34,487 nt of DNA, taken from contig BNUH01000029.1 in the NCBI GenBank assembly GCA_025997215.1, positions 1 to 34,487 of the forward strand, given 5' to 3'. Below are positions 7,443-15,702 of this stretch, one piece after another. Under the pieces are notes generated by a model. The model made no database searches and was not told the origin of the DNA. It saw only the letters and a program-made list of their open reading frames with translations. Source of the DNA: Clostridia bacterium (lineage in GTDB: Bacteria > Bacillota_A > Clostridia > Christensenellales > Aristaeellaceae). How positions within the stretch are numbered: the stretch's first letter is position 1; every line of letters starts with the position of its first letter. The translations under genes were made by a program, and so were the position numbers.

Positions 7443-9247
7443 AGTGAAACCTCCGTTACCTCTGTTTTTTCAAAATCGTATAGCGTGACGGAACGCGGAC
7501 CATTCACCCGAATTAGCGGCGAGCCGTCTTCGCTATGCACATACGGCGAATCGAACGTTGGGTATGGGAAATCCTGCGTCTCGCCGTTAACTGAAGGCGC
7601 ATCTGGCGCCAGGCGCAGTTCACGGTTCTGTGTGCGATAAATTAACGCCATAGTTTGCTTATTGAATGAAATGGGATTGCTTAGCAGACGCGCCTGAAAC
7701 GCTGCGAACGATTCGCCAGGCAGCGATGCCTCGCATACGCATGCGTGATGTAATCCTGATGCGCGCAGTTCAACCATCGGCGGATCCTCTGGCCGCGTGG
7801 ATTCATCGGCGGGCATTAGCGGCGTTTCGGAGTACAACCCAGCCGCTTGATCGCCAAGCCGCACAAACCACCAAGATCCTTCCTGGATCGTTTCATCGAA
7901 TTCATTACTGGGCAGGTATGCATTAATGTAAGGCAGGTATGCGTGTTCGTATGCATCAGGGTATCCACGGCGTTCGCGTGCGGTATCGGACGCGCGGGAT
8001 ATGGATTGGCCGTTTTCGATGTCATATGTCGCCAACACCACATTCTGATCACTGAATGTCCTGACGCAGCAGCATCCCAAATCGCCGACCCAATGGTTAT
8101 GCTCTTTGAATGATCCTGGATGATGTGTGAATATGTTGGCGCGTGGATTCGCGGCGAAGCCCATCGCCCATTCATGCTGTTGATGATGCGCGTACCAGAA
8201 CGTTTCACTGTCTGTTGGATACTCATCTTGCCAGTTTACCGCGCCAAGCGTGTACTGAGCTGTACAGTAGGTGTACTTGCTTATATTGCCCGTTACGCAG
8301 GGATCCAGCGGGATACAGTGCAGGTGGCAGCTCTCTTTGTTGATATAAGGGAATACTCGACCCAGCGCGATTTCATAAATCCTGCGATCAGGCCTGTACT
8401 CAGTCATCAGCGCGGCGTATGGCCGCGCAATGCAGCTATCAGACGCGAATGGATGACCGAAATAAAGATGATACAGCCCCAGTGTACCATCAGCCGTGTG
8501 ATCCATTGCGGATGCCGCTGATATGCGTCCATGAGCGCCGCCGTATAATCCGTTTACGCTATCCAGTATCATATCCAGCAGAAGCGTATCCATAGACATC
8601 GAAGCCATCATCTTTATATCCTCATCGCGGCTAAAATCATATAGATCAATGAGGCACGCCAGTAATTCGGTCATATATCCATTTGAGTCGAATTCCGCCC
8701 AGCCGTGCGCCGCGTGGAATCGCAGATACTCGCGCAGCCATACGCGCCCTGCTTCCGCGGCTTGCATACCCGTTTCACCGCACCAATTCAGGAACGCATC
8801 GGGGAAACAGGTTCCATACAGATATTTGGGCGTGTTGGAAAGCAGCCTGTGGTTCTCCGATTCGTACATGCTGAAGAAATCATTATCCTGATAAAACCTG
8901 TGCAGTTTATTCAGTAAGGCCGGAGGATACTTTTCAGGGCAAACAATCATACCTCTGAACAGTTTTTGCGCGGTAAAGTCACCTTCGCCTTTGGATGTCC
9001 TGTATCCTGGCGGTATACGCTCAAACCATTCCGCACTGCGGCTTATGCGGGAGAACACATCGTCTGTAGCTTTCCCCAGACATAGTTGAATGGTAGCCAG
9101 CCCGCCATGCGGTTCTGTCTCAGGGTTTGCTTCCAGCAGTGTACGCAGCATAACATCGCGCCGTATCTCCGCATCGGCTGCTGCCTTATCTGCCAGTTCT
9201 GATGTATCGTACCTGAAAATCGTCGACGTGGTCAGCAACTCGGGCAT
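7439..9247 (-). CDS. Large helical-toroid protein, putative polysaccharide-lyase-like enzyme
   Basis: A 602-residue protein with no signal peptide, first gene of the three-gene catabolic unit. The N-terminal two thirds is helical with patterns seen in toroid lyases of the heparinase and alginate/hyaluronate-lyase type (WAEFDSNGYMTELLACLIDL, near 195-215; SVNGLYGGAHGRISAAS). The last third is strand-rich with clustered His and Trp (IFTHHPGSFKEHNHWVGDLG), which suggests a beta-sandwich. The start is well supported by AAAGGAGG five bases before the ATG. The absence of a signal peptide argues for action on imported oligosaccharides. I recognise the general architecture only; the family and catalytic residues are not established. 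Confidence 0.6.
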   Translation of the reverse strand: MPELLTTSTIFRYDTSELADKAAADAEIRRDVMLRTLLEANPETEPHGGLATIQLCLGKATDDVFSRISRSAEWFERIPPGYRTSKGEGDFTAQKLFRGMIVCPEKYPPALLNKLHRFYQDNDFFSMYESENHRLLSNTPKYLYGTCFPDAFLNWCGETGMQAAEAGRVWLREYLRFHAAHGWAEFDSNGYMTELLACLIDLYDFSRDEDIKMMASMSMDTLLLDMILDSVNGLYGGAHGRISAASAMDHTADGTLGLYHLYFGHPFASDSCIARPYAALMTEYRPDRRIYEIALGRVFPYINKESCHLHCIPLDPCVTGNISKYTYCTAQYTLGAVNWQDEYPTDSETFWYAHHQQHEWAMGFAANPRANIFTHHPGSFKEHNHWVGDLGCCCVRTFSDQNVVLATYDIENGQSISRASDTARERRGYPDAYEHAYLPYINAYLPSNEFDETIQEGSWWFVRLGDQAAGLYSETPLMPADESTRPEDPPMVELRASGLHHACVCEASLPGESFAAFQARLLSNPISFNKQTMALIYRTQNRELRLAPDAPSVNGETQDFPYPTFDSPYVHSEDGSPLIRVNGPRSVTLYDFEKTEVTEVSL

Positions 9248-9273
9248 GTTAACCTCCTTTTATCGTATTTTCT

Positions 9274-9302
9274 TTGACATCGTTCGCCATAAACCTTATA
9301 CT
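9274..9302 (+). promoter_or_regulatory. Sigma-70-type promoter for the AraC-type regulator
   Basis: A perfect TTGACA (9274-9279) and TATACT (9297-9302) are separated by exactly 17 bases, 46 bases upstream of the regulator's ATG. The same pair of boxes and the same spacing occur in front of the second uptake operon (15577-15605). The divergent catabolic operon starts at 9247, so this short gap must also hold its promoter, which I could not identify. Confidence 0.75.
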
Positions 9303-9348
9303 CTATATTACAGCTGCCTGCCCGCTATAACTGGAAGGAGACTGCAAT

Positions 9349-11631
9349 ATGCGCCTGCGTATATGGAACGGATTTCGGAACCAAAGCGTTTTCGTGAAGC
9401 TAATGCTCACGTATGTTATTGCTGTGTTCCTGGTATCAGCCATAATCGCAGTCAGCGCGAACTATCTTACGTCTAGATCCTATCAAGCGGAACTTGCGAA
9501 TCACACATCCGCATTGCTGATGCAGTACCGCAATTTGATTGAGACTGACATATTCAGCCGTGCAGAAGATATCAGCACGCGCCTCATGTCCGCCGATGGC
9601 TCGACGAGGATCTATAGCCAGATATTCAGTCCGGCGGAGCCTAACCTGCCAGCAATCCGCTCTACGCTAAATGAACTGAACCAGGCGGTGTTCTCCACTA
9701 ATGGCATCGTCAATGAGGCATACCTGCTCAGCGTTCGGCATCGGATGGTACTGTCCAGCAAAAGAGGACTGTATCTTCTGGATACCCGGACACATCATGC
9801 GGAAGACGATCCTATCTGGAACTCAGCAACATGGCCATCAACAGTCGGCTGGCACGAGATTGATACCGTCACTGATGGCCAATTACACCAAGTCACGCTC
9901 CGGTTAACCCATGCGTATCCCACGACTCTGCCTGCCGAGAAGGCGGTAGGTTATGTCGTTGCGGATATCAATACGCAATACCTGCGCGACATGCTTGGTC
10001 AGCTTACGGCAGATCAGGGTTTCTCGCTGATACTGATCGATGCGCAAGGGAATGTTTTAGCCCAAACCGCTGACAGTCTTCCGAAGTATGGAACCGCCGC
10101 GCGTGAATATATGCCAAAAGGCGAACGCGGCCAGTTTATATCCATTGACGGCGTTAGACATTTCACCTCCGCATCGCCCGCGTTTTCAAACGGCTGGCGC
10201 ATAGTGCTGTTCAGTCCAGTGCAGACATTCTATGCGTCGCTGTTCAACCTGCAAAAATGGCTGATGCTGATCTGCGCGCTTTGCCTGCTGGTTGGCACAG
10301 CCATCGCATGGCTCTTTTCAAGAACCATGTACTCGCCGCTGCGGAATATTGTTTCGACCATACGATCGATATTCACGGGCGGTGCGCCATCGCTCAATGA
10401 GTATGCCTTCATCGACAGTGCGATACTCCACCTTAACTCAACGGTGTCTGAGCTGAACCGCACCTTGGAAACCAACAAGCCGCTGCTTAAGCACAACCTT
10501 ATTCTCAGTCTCACAGGACACACCATCCATAGTCAGGATGCGCTGCTCAAACGGTTAGAGCTTATCAACAGCTCATTCAAGGGCAAGCACTACCTTGCGG
10601 CTATGCTGCTGTTGGATGATCGCCTGGGCGAAATAGTTGACGACAAGGACATATTACTGTTCAAGATCGAGATAACCCAGTGCATCGAAGCGCGTTTCAT
10701 CGGCCAAGCCCTCGTCACGGAAGAACGCGAGAATGAGATCATCATTTTGCTGGCCGCGGATTCTGATGTACCAAACCTGGCAGACGACATCCTCTCAGGT
10801 CTGCCTGAACACCCCGCACGCTGCGTATGCCTGTCGCTGGGCGAGTGGGTTGAAAGCCCGCTTGATCTGTCAGAGAGCATCGCTTCAGCGCGCTCCGCTT
10901 TACAATACAGATACTTCCATCCGGAACAGTATGTGTTCCTCGCCAGTGAGCTAACCAAACGCTCATCATTGTCAAGCGTTCAGATCGACGCGCTGCTTCG
11001 ATCGTATGAAAAGCAGTTGCACCGTAATCTATCCGATGAAGCCTGCGAAGCAGCGCGCGCCGTTATCGATACCCTGCGAAACGGGCAGTTTCCCTTATCG
11101 TTCATGCAGGAGAAGCTGCAGTCACTGCCGCAGATACTGTCCAGATACGCACTGGAAGCGCATATCTGGTCGGAGGATCAAGTCGCAGCTTTACACGTTA
11201 ATACTACGGCCGCTCGCGACATCGATGCATTCTCCATGCTGCTGCGCAGTGAAACACGCTCTCTTATCGCAAGCCATAAACAGGATGACAGCCGTTCCGC
11301 GAAGATTGCCGCCGATGTTCGCATGTATATAAGCGATCATCTGTCAGAAGATCTCAGCCTGACCCACCTCGCGGACTTCCATAAGGTTAGCGCTGGTTAC
11401 TTAAGCCGCATTTTTAAGGAATACACAGGGACACAGATTACGGGTTTCGTAACTCAGCAGCGGCTTGAAAGCGCACGGCGGCTGCTATTGGAATCAACAC
11501 TATCTATATCAGAGATAGCCAACCGATCCGGGTATGAAACACCGCACTATTTCAGCCAGAAATTTAAGGAAGCTTACGGGGTTACGCCTAAAGAGTATGC
11601 ATACCTTGCGCGGAAAGCGCAAACCCCGTAA
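9349..11631 (+). CDS. Membrane-anchored AraC-family sensor-regulator
   Basis: A 760-residue regulator built like the one at 1221-3467. It has a membrane span at about 15-40, an extracytoplasmic sensor of roughly 260 residues (with a Cache-like VGYVVADINTQYL strand pattern), a second span near 302-324, a juxtamembrane linker and a C-terminal AraC domain in the last 105 residues (LTHLADFHKVSAGYLSRIF, then ISEIANRSGYETPHYFSQKF). GGAAGGAG precedes the ATG by eight bases. It is divergent from the FAD-oxidoreductase operon and convergent with the uptake operon at 11651-15232, so it most likely controls one or both in response to an external sugar. The ligand is not predictable from sequence. Confidence 0.92.
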   Translation: MRLRIWNGFRNQSVFVKLMLTYVIAVFLVSAIIAVSANYLTSRSYQAELANHTSALLMQYRNLIETDIFSRAEDISTRLMSADGSTRIYSQIFSPAEPNLPAIRSTLNELNQAVFSTNGIVNEAYLLSVRHRMVLSSKRGLYLLDTRTHHAEDDPIWNSATWPSTVGWHEIDTVTDGQLHQVTLRLTHAYPTTLPAEKAVGYVVADINTQYLRDMLGQLTADQGFSLILIDAQGNVLAQTADSLPKYGTAAREYMPKGERGQFISIDGVRHFTSASPAFSNGWRIVLFSPVQTFYASLFNLQKWLMLICALCLLVGTAIAWLFSRTMYSPLRNIVSTIRSIFTGGAPSLNEYAFIDSAILHLNSTVSELNRTLETNKPLLKHNLILSLTGHTIHSQDALLKRLELINSSFKGKHYLAAMLLLDDRLGEIVDDKDILLFKIEITQCIEARFIGQALVTEERENEIIILLAADSDVPNLADDILSGLPEHPARCVCLSLGEWVESPLDLSESIASARSALQYRYFHPEQYVFLASELTKRSSLSSVQIDALLRSYEKQLHRNLSDEACEAARAVIDTLRNGQFPLSFMQEKLQSLPQILSRYALEAHIWSEDQVAALHVNTTAARDIDAFSMLLRSETRSLIASHKQDDSRSAKIAADVRMYISDHLSEDLSLTHLADFHKVSAGYLSRIFKEYTGTQITGFVTQQRLESARRLLLESTLSISEIANRSGYETPHYFSQKFKEAYGVTPKEYAYLARKAQTP

Positions 11632-11632
11632 G
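11573..11632. repeat. Nested inverted repeat across the end of the regulator gene
   Basis: CTTACGGGGTT (11573-11583) pairs perfectly with AACCCCGTAAG (11622-11632). Inside its loop, TTGCGC (11606-11611) can pair with GCGCAA (11617-11622) across GGAAA. The structure covers the last codons and stop of the regulator, 19 bases from the end of the convergent binding-protein gene. It may act as a transcript-end structure for the plus-strand gene; no T-tract is present. Confidence 0.5.
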
Positions 11633-11650
11633 TCTATCAACCAGCCAGGT

Positions 11651-13306
11651 TTATTCGTGCGCGGCCAGCCAGGCATTCGCCTCGTTGGTTAGAACCTGAC
11701 CGCCGCGAGCATACCATTCCTGGACATAGCTGTCATATTGATCCAGCGACAGCGCGCCCTGGATGAACTTCAGCCAGGTTTCGTTACGAAATGTCATCAA
11801 GTTGCTACTATACTCGGATTGGGAGGGCAGCGCTGCATATATCTTCGAGATATAACCGACGCTTGCCGCAAGCCCTGGGTAAGCCGCCTGGTTTACCATT
11901 CGCCATTGTACTGTTGGAGCCAGTGCTTCAAGTGCGTAGATATTTTCATTGAACGGACGCTCCGGGCCATATACGCCGCGAAGCTGACCAATGCCCTTCG
12001 CATCATTTTCGGCGGATGTGAAGTTAGCCTTCAGCCAGCCGCCTTCCTGCAGCTCGTAATGCACACCTTCAACGCCGAAGCGGCCCAACAGCGAGAGTTC
12101 GTCGTCGTTGACGAATATATCCATGATCTGGAATATAGCCGCTAACTTCTCTGTATCGCTGTTCAGTTTCGCGTTGTATACGTTTCCGCCTGCGACCAGT
12201 ATGGAATAGCGCAGGAATCCGCCAACCTTACCTTCCGGACCCGTAATCCATGGACCGATGGTGGTTTCGGCATCAGCGCCTTGTATAGTCTGGAATTCAG
12301 CCAGCATTGAACCAGGCTTGCCGCCGTTAACTTCAGCCGGCGCATAATTAGCCATACCCGCCGAATGCGTTACGCCTACCCTGCCGTTAACGAGCGAGTG
12401 GCTTATGGCCCAGCTGCCGCCCTTGTTTTCGCCCGTCACGAATTCGGGATCCAGTACGCCATCCGCGTACAGCTGATGTATCAGCTCCAGCGCGTCTTTG
12501 TTGCTGGGCAGCACATCAGCGCAGATCAACCCGCCTTCGCCATTGTCATACCAATGGCCATAGTCGCCAACGCCGAAGGAAAACTCATCCAGGAAGCATG
12601 GAAACCCGCCATACGCGCCGAATATAACGTCGAGCATAGTCGATGAAAACCCATACGTGTCATTTAGCCCGTTTCCATCCGGATCCTCATTCTTAAACCG
12701 ATACATGAGCGCAACAAAGTCGTCCAGTGTTTCCGGAACCTGTGCGCCCAGCTTGTTCAGCCACTGTGTATTGTAGACAACGCTTATCAATGAGCCCGTG
12801 TTCCTGCTGACCAGCGGCACGACCGCCATCTTGCCCTCGTACTTCGACATATCCCACGCGGCGTTAACGATGGCTTTGTTGGACCCGAATGGTCCGCCAT
12901 CATCCAGGAAAGCCGCCACGTCAGGCGCGTTTTCGCGGAAGAATTCCTCAGTCCACATGGCGATTGCGCCTTGCGAACAGTACTGCTGGAATGCCGTGTC
13001 GTTCTGCACCTTGAATATATCTGGTGCGTCGTCCGATGCGATGCGCAGGTTAATCAGATCCAGATATTGGTTCGTTTCGATGTACACCGGTTCAAATGTG
13101 ACATCGTAGCCATACACATCACGCAGCTTTTGCTCGATGAGCGGCGTTATGACATCGTTCTCAATCGGCGCGAACCGATACTGCGATACGCTGATCTTGC
13201 CGGACCACTTGACCGGCACGGTCGACGCCGCGCCCGTATGGAGCACCGACATCGACACCACCAGGGCTAAACAGAATACCAAAACCGAAAACCGCCTTGT
13301 CCGCAT
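11651..13306 (-). CDS. Extracellular solute-binding protein of a sugar ABC importer
   Basis: This is the substrate-capture subunit. A Sec signal peptide (MRTRRF then a hydrophobic core ending near HTGAAS) precedes a mature domain of about 520 residues typical of large CUT1 family-1 binding proteins of the LplA/YtcQ kind. The ATG at 13306 is chosen over an upstream in-frame GTG (13342) because GGAGGAGG lies just before it and the signal peptide begins there. No lipobox cysteine is present, which is unusual for a Gram-positive binding protein. It is the last gene after the two permeases of the same operon, with a gap of 56 bases. Aromatic residues (FWY-rich patches) fit carbohydrate binding, but the ligand is unknown. 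Confidence 0.88.
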   Translation of the reverse strand: MRTRRFSVLVFCLALVVSMSVLHTGAASTVPVKWSGKISVSQYRFAPIENDVITPLIEQKLRDVYGYDVTFEPVYIETNQYLDLINLRIASDDAPDIFKVQNDTAFQQYCSQGAIAMWTEEFFRENAPDVAAFLDDGGPFGSNKAIVNAAWDMSKYEGKMAVVPLVSRNTGSLISVVYNTQWLNKLGAQVPETLDDFVALMYRFKNEDPDGNGLNDTYGFSSTMLDVIFGAYGGFPCFLDEFSFGVGDYGHWYDNGEGGLICADVLPSNKDALELIHQLYADGVLDPEFVTGENKGGSWAISHSLVNGRVGVTHSAGMANYAPAEVNGGKPGSMLAEFQTIQGADAETTIGPWITGPEGKVGGFLRYSILVAGGNVYNAKLNSDTEKLAAIFQIMDIFVNDDELSLLGRFGVEGVHYELQEGGWLKANFTSAENDAKGIGQLRGVYGPERPFNENIYALEALAPTVQWRMVNQAAYPGLAASVGYISKIYAALPSQSEYSSNLMTFRNETWLKFIQGALSLDQYDSYVQEWYARGGQVLTNEANAWLAAHE

Positions 13307-13362
13307 ATGAAACCCTCCTCCTACTATATAACGGCGGACCATTCCGCCGATATGCCCGACTG

Positions 13363-14250
13363 TTAACCTTTTAACGATCCCACCATTATGCCCTTGACAA
13401 AGTATTTCTGTATGAATGGATAAACGCAGATTATGGGCAGCGTCGCCACGAATACGCTTGCAGCCTTTAAACCGTCGGGGCTTACCAGAGGCGTCTCATT
13501 GGTCAGCGCTCCGGGGTTTAATTCGAGCATTTGCTGCGTCCCTTCCAGAATGATACGGCGCAGTACAATCTGCAGTACGAACTTGTTTGCATCACGCATA
13601 TACATCAGTGCATCGAACCACGCGTTCCAGTGGCCGACAGCCAGCCATAACCCAATAGTCGCCAGTATCGGCGCTGAGCAGGGCAACACAATTCGCATGA
13701 AAATCGTGAACCGCCCCGCACCGTCGATCAGCCCTGATTCTTCCAATTCTTCCGGCAGTGAAGTGAAGAAATTGCGCATGAGCACCAGATTGTACGCGCT
13801 GACAAGTCCTGGCAACACGAGCACGAGGTAGTTGTCAAACAGATGCAGATTCTTCATCAACAGGTATGATGGTATCATCCCACCAGAAAAGAACATGGTG
13901 AATACTATAAACAGCGTCCAGAACGCACGATGAGGGTAGTAACGCTTGCTTAACACATACGCCCCCAGCGACGTTGCGAATAGCTGCATCGCGGTACCCA
14001 ATACCGTGCGTATCAGTGTGTTGCGGTAACCAACCCAAATCAAACGGCTGCGTATCACCTGCTGGTAATTCTGGATTGTGAATGAAACCGGCCACAGATG
14101 TAATCCACCCTTCGTCGCCACCCACGAGGGGCTGAGTGATATGCTGAGCAAATGATCGAACGGTACGATAATCGTCAGGCACATCACCCCAAGGATGATA
14201 GTGTTAACCACGTCAAATACACTGAAAACATGACGCCGTGTGCTTATCAT
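13363..14250 (-). CDS. YtcP-type (CUT1) ABC sugar transporter permease
   Basis: A 295-residue membrane protein with about six spans. It has the EAA loop EESGLIDGAGRFTIFMRIVLP and the characteristic C-terminus FIQKYFVKGIMVGSLKG shared by YtcP-type permeases. It starts 13 bases after the LplB-type gene, with an AGGGGTGAT ribosome-binding site, and precedes the binding protein. It forms the heterodimeric channel with the upstream LplB-type permease. No transporter ATPase is encoded nearby, so a shared MsmX-type ATPase elsewhere probably powers it. Confidence 0.93.
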   Translation of the reverse strand: MISTRRHVFSVFDVVNTIILGVMCLTIIVPFDHLLSISLSPSWVATKGGLHLWPVSFTIQNYQQVIRSRLIWVGYRNTLIRTVLGTAMQLFATSLGAYVLSKRYYPHRAFWTLFIVFTMFFSGGMIPSYLLMKNLHLFDNYLVLVLPGLVSAYNLVLMRNFFTSLPEELEESGLIDGAGRFTIFMRIVLPCSAPILATIGLWLAVGHWNAWFDALMYMRDANKFVLQIVLRRIILEGTQQMLELNPGALTNETPLVSPDGLKAASVFVATLPIICVYPFIQKYFVKGIMVGSLKG

Positions 14251-14263
14251 CTTACTATCACCC

Positions 14264-15232
14264 CTACCAAATGCCGTTGCCGCTTATTTTTTTACTGAGA
14301 ACATTCGTCAGTACCACCATGGCAAAGCCGATTGTGTTTTTGTATAATCCAGCGGCTGTCGCCATGCTGTACTGCATCTGACCCATACCATTGCGGTATA
14401 CATATGTATCAATAATGTCCGCAGTCTGCAGCACCGATGTAGTATACATGTTGAATATCTGATCAAAGCCTGCGTTCATTATGCCGCCGACGTTTAATAT
14501 GAATACCACCGCAATAGTAGGTGCCAGCAGGGGCAAGGTGATGCTGACGGTCTTTCTGCCACGTGTCGCACCATCGCAATCCGCAGCTTCATATAGCTCT
14601 GGGTTTATTCCAGCTATAGCGGCCAGATACACTATGCTGCCCCAGCCCATTCCTTTCCATATATCAGTTACAATTAATACAGTGCGGAACCATCGGTTAT
14701 CCGCCATAAAGAATATCGGCTTTATGCCTGCCAGGCCAAGTATATAGTTTATTATACCGTTACTGGGTGAGAGCAGCTGCATAAACATACCCGACAATAT
14801 AACCCATGAGAGGAAATGTGGTAGATAAGACACCGTCTGTACTATCTTCTTATAGCGTATGCTGCGTACTTCGTTGAGCAGCAACGCCAGGATGATGGGC
14901 ATTGGAAACCCGCATGCCAGCTTAAGGGCGCTTATGATTACAGTATTGCGAAAAGCTCTCGCAAACTCTGTAGCCATCAGCAGTTTTCTGAAGTTAACCA
15001 ATCCCACCCATGGACTACGAATAATGCCTTTGGACAAACTATAGTTTTTGAACGCCAGCGTTACCCCATACATAGGGAAATAATGGAACACTAAGAAATA
15101 AACAATAACAGGCAAGAACATCAGCGAGAGAGTCAGCTGTTTTTGATACCCACGGAAACTGCGCAGAAAGGTCTTAAGCACAGAGACGGTTTTCTGATTA
15201 CCGTAAGCTGCCTGGTGCATATCTCTCACCAT
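14264..15232 (-). CDS. LplB-type (CUT1) ABC sugar transporter permease
   Basis: First gene of the minus-strand uptake operon. It shows the LplB-type N-terminal signature (FPMYGVTLAFKNYSLSKGI), several membrane spans and an EAA loop (YEAADCDGATRGRKTVSITLP) in which the usual GAG is GAT. The start at 15232 is chosen because GGAGGG lies six bases upstream; the longer frame from 15253 begins inside that purine-rich site. It is followed by a YtcP-type permease and a solute-binding protein, so the operon is a complete importer lacking only its ATPase. Confidence 0.92.
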   Translation of the reverse strand: MVRDMHQAAYGNQKTVSVLKTFLRSFRGYQKQLTLSLMFLPVIVYFLVFHYFPMYGVTLAFKNYSLSKGIIRSPWVGLVNFRKLLMATEFARAFRNTVIISALKLACGFPMPIILALLLNEVRSIRYKKIVQTVSYLPHFLSWVILSGMFMQLLSPSNGIINYILGLAGIKPIFFMADNRWFRTVLIVTDIWKGMGWGSIVYLAAIAGINPELYEAADCDGATRGRKTVSITLPLLAPTIAVVFILNVGGIMNAGFDQIFNMYTTSVLQTADIIDTYVYRNGMGQMQYSMATAAGLYKNTIGFAMVVLTNVLSKKISGNGIW

Positions 15233-15285
15233 CCCAAACCCTCCCTCCCGCATGACAGCAAATGCTTCAGCGATTCATTGCAGTC

Positions 15286-15314
15286 ATTCTAGCAGTAAGC
15301 AGGACGGTATTCAA
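15286..15314 (-). promoter_or_regulatory. Promoter for the LplB-YtcP-binding protein operon
   Basis: On the minus strand, TTGAAT (15314-15309) is separated by 17 bases from TAGAAT (15291-15286), about 50 bases upstream of the first gene. The -10 box matches five of six consensus positions and the -35 box four. Confidence 0.55.
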
Positions 15315-15576
15315 TACAAATAATCCAACCAAAAAACAAAATCCGTACCAAGAGCGAGCAATATGCGTCCGAATTACACGACTGTTAACACAAATCAGTA
15401 CACATAGATAAGGTGCACACTGGATGAAGCTAATAGCAACAATGTTCTCTGCAGATAATAAACTGCAGTATCGCTAGTAACCAGTATGTCAGGTGCCAAA
15501 ATTTGCTCATCATAGCAACGGATCTATCGCTATCGCTGTAGGACATATTTCTCCAATGAAGTGATAGAAATTCAGA

Positions 15577-15605
15577 TTGACAACTAGACAAAAAGATGAT
15601 ATACT
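15577..15605 (+). promoter_or_regulatory. Strong sigma-70-type promoter for the second uptake operon
   Basis: A perfect TTGACA (15577-15582), a 17-base spacer and TATACT (15600-15605) form a near-consensus promoter about 100 bases before the binding-protein start codon. It is the best promoter in the window together with the identical pair of boxes at 9274-9302. Confidence 0.8.
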
Positions 15606-15702
15606 TCTTGTAAGAAGTCCACATAGCGGTAGTCAAGAGTTGTGTGGAGTGTAACAATTGTCCTAACCCCTATTGAACCAATTAGTTGAAGGAGGAGCCC
15701 TT

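Larger units (their letters stand above)
15233..15702. other. Divergent promoter region between the two uptake operons
   Basis: No convincing gene is present. The stretch holds a minus-strand promoter for the left operon (15286-15314) and a strong plus-strand promoter for the right operon (15577-15605), leaving about 260 bases between them. The right operon has a leader of roughly 90 bases before its first start codon. No riboswitch-like fold was recognised, and a catabolite-control box was not identified with confidence. Confidence 0.6.

Noticed and set aside
6228..7640. Long plus-strand open frames (195 and 272 codons)
   Set aside because: They lie opposite the FAD oxidoreductase and its overlapping neighbour, lack family-like features and good ribosome-binding sites, and have low-complexity composition typical of antisense frames.
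15233..15702. Riboswitch or attenuator in the leader of the second operon
   Set aside because: The leader is short and I found no recognisable aptamer core or strong antiterminator/terminator pair.
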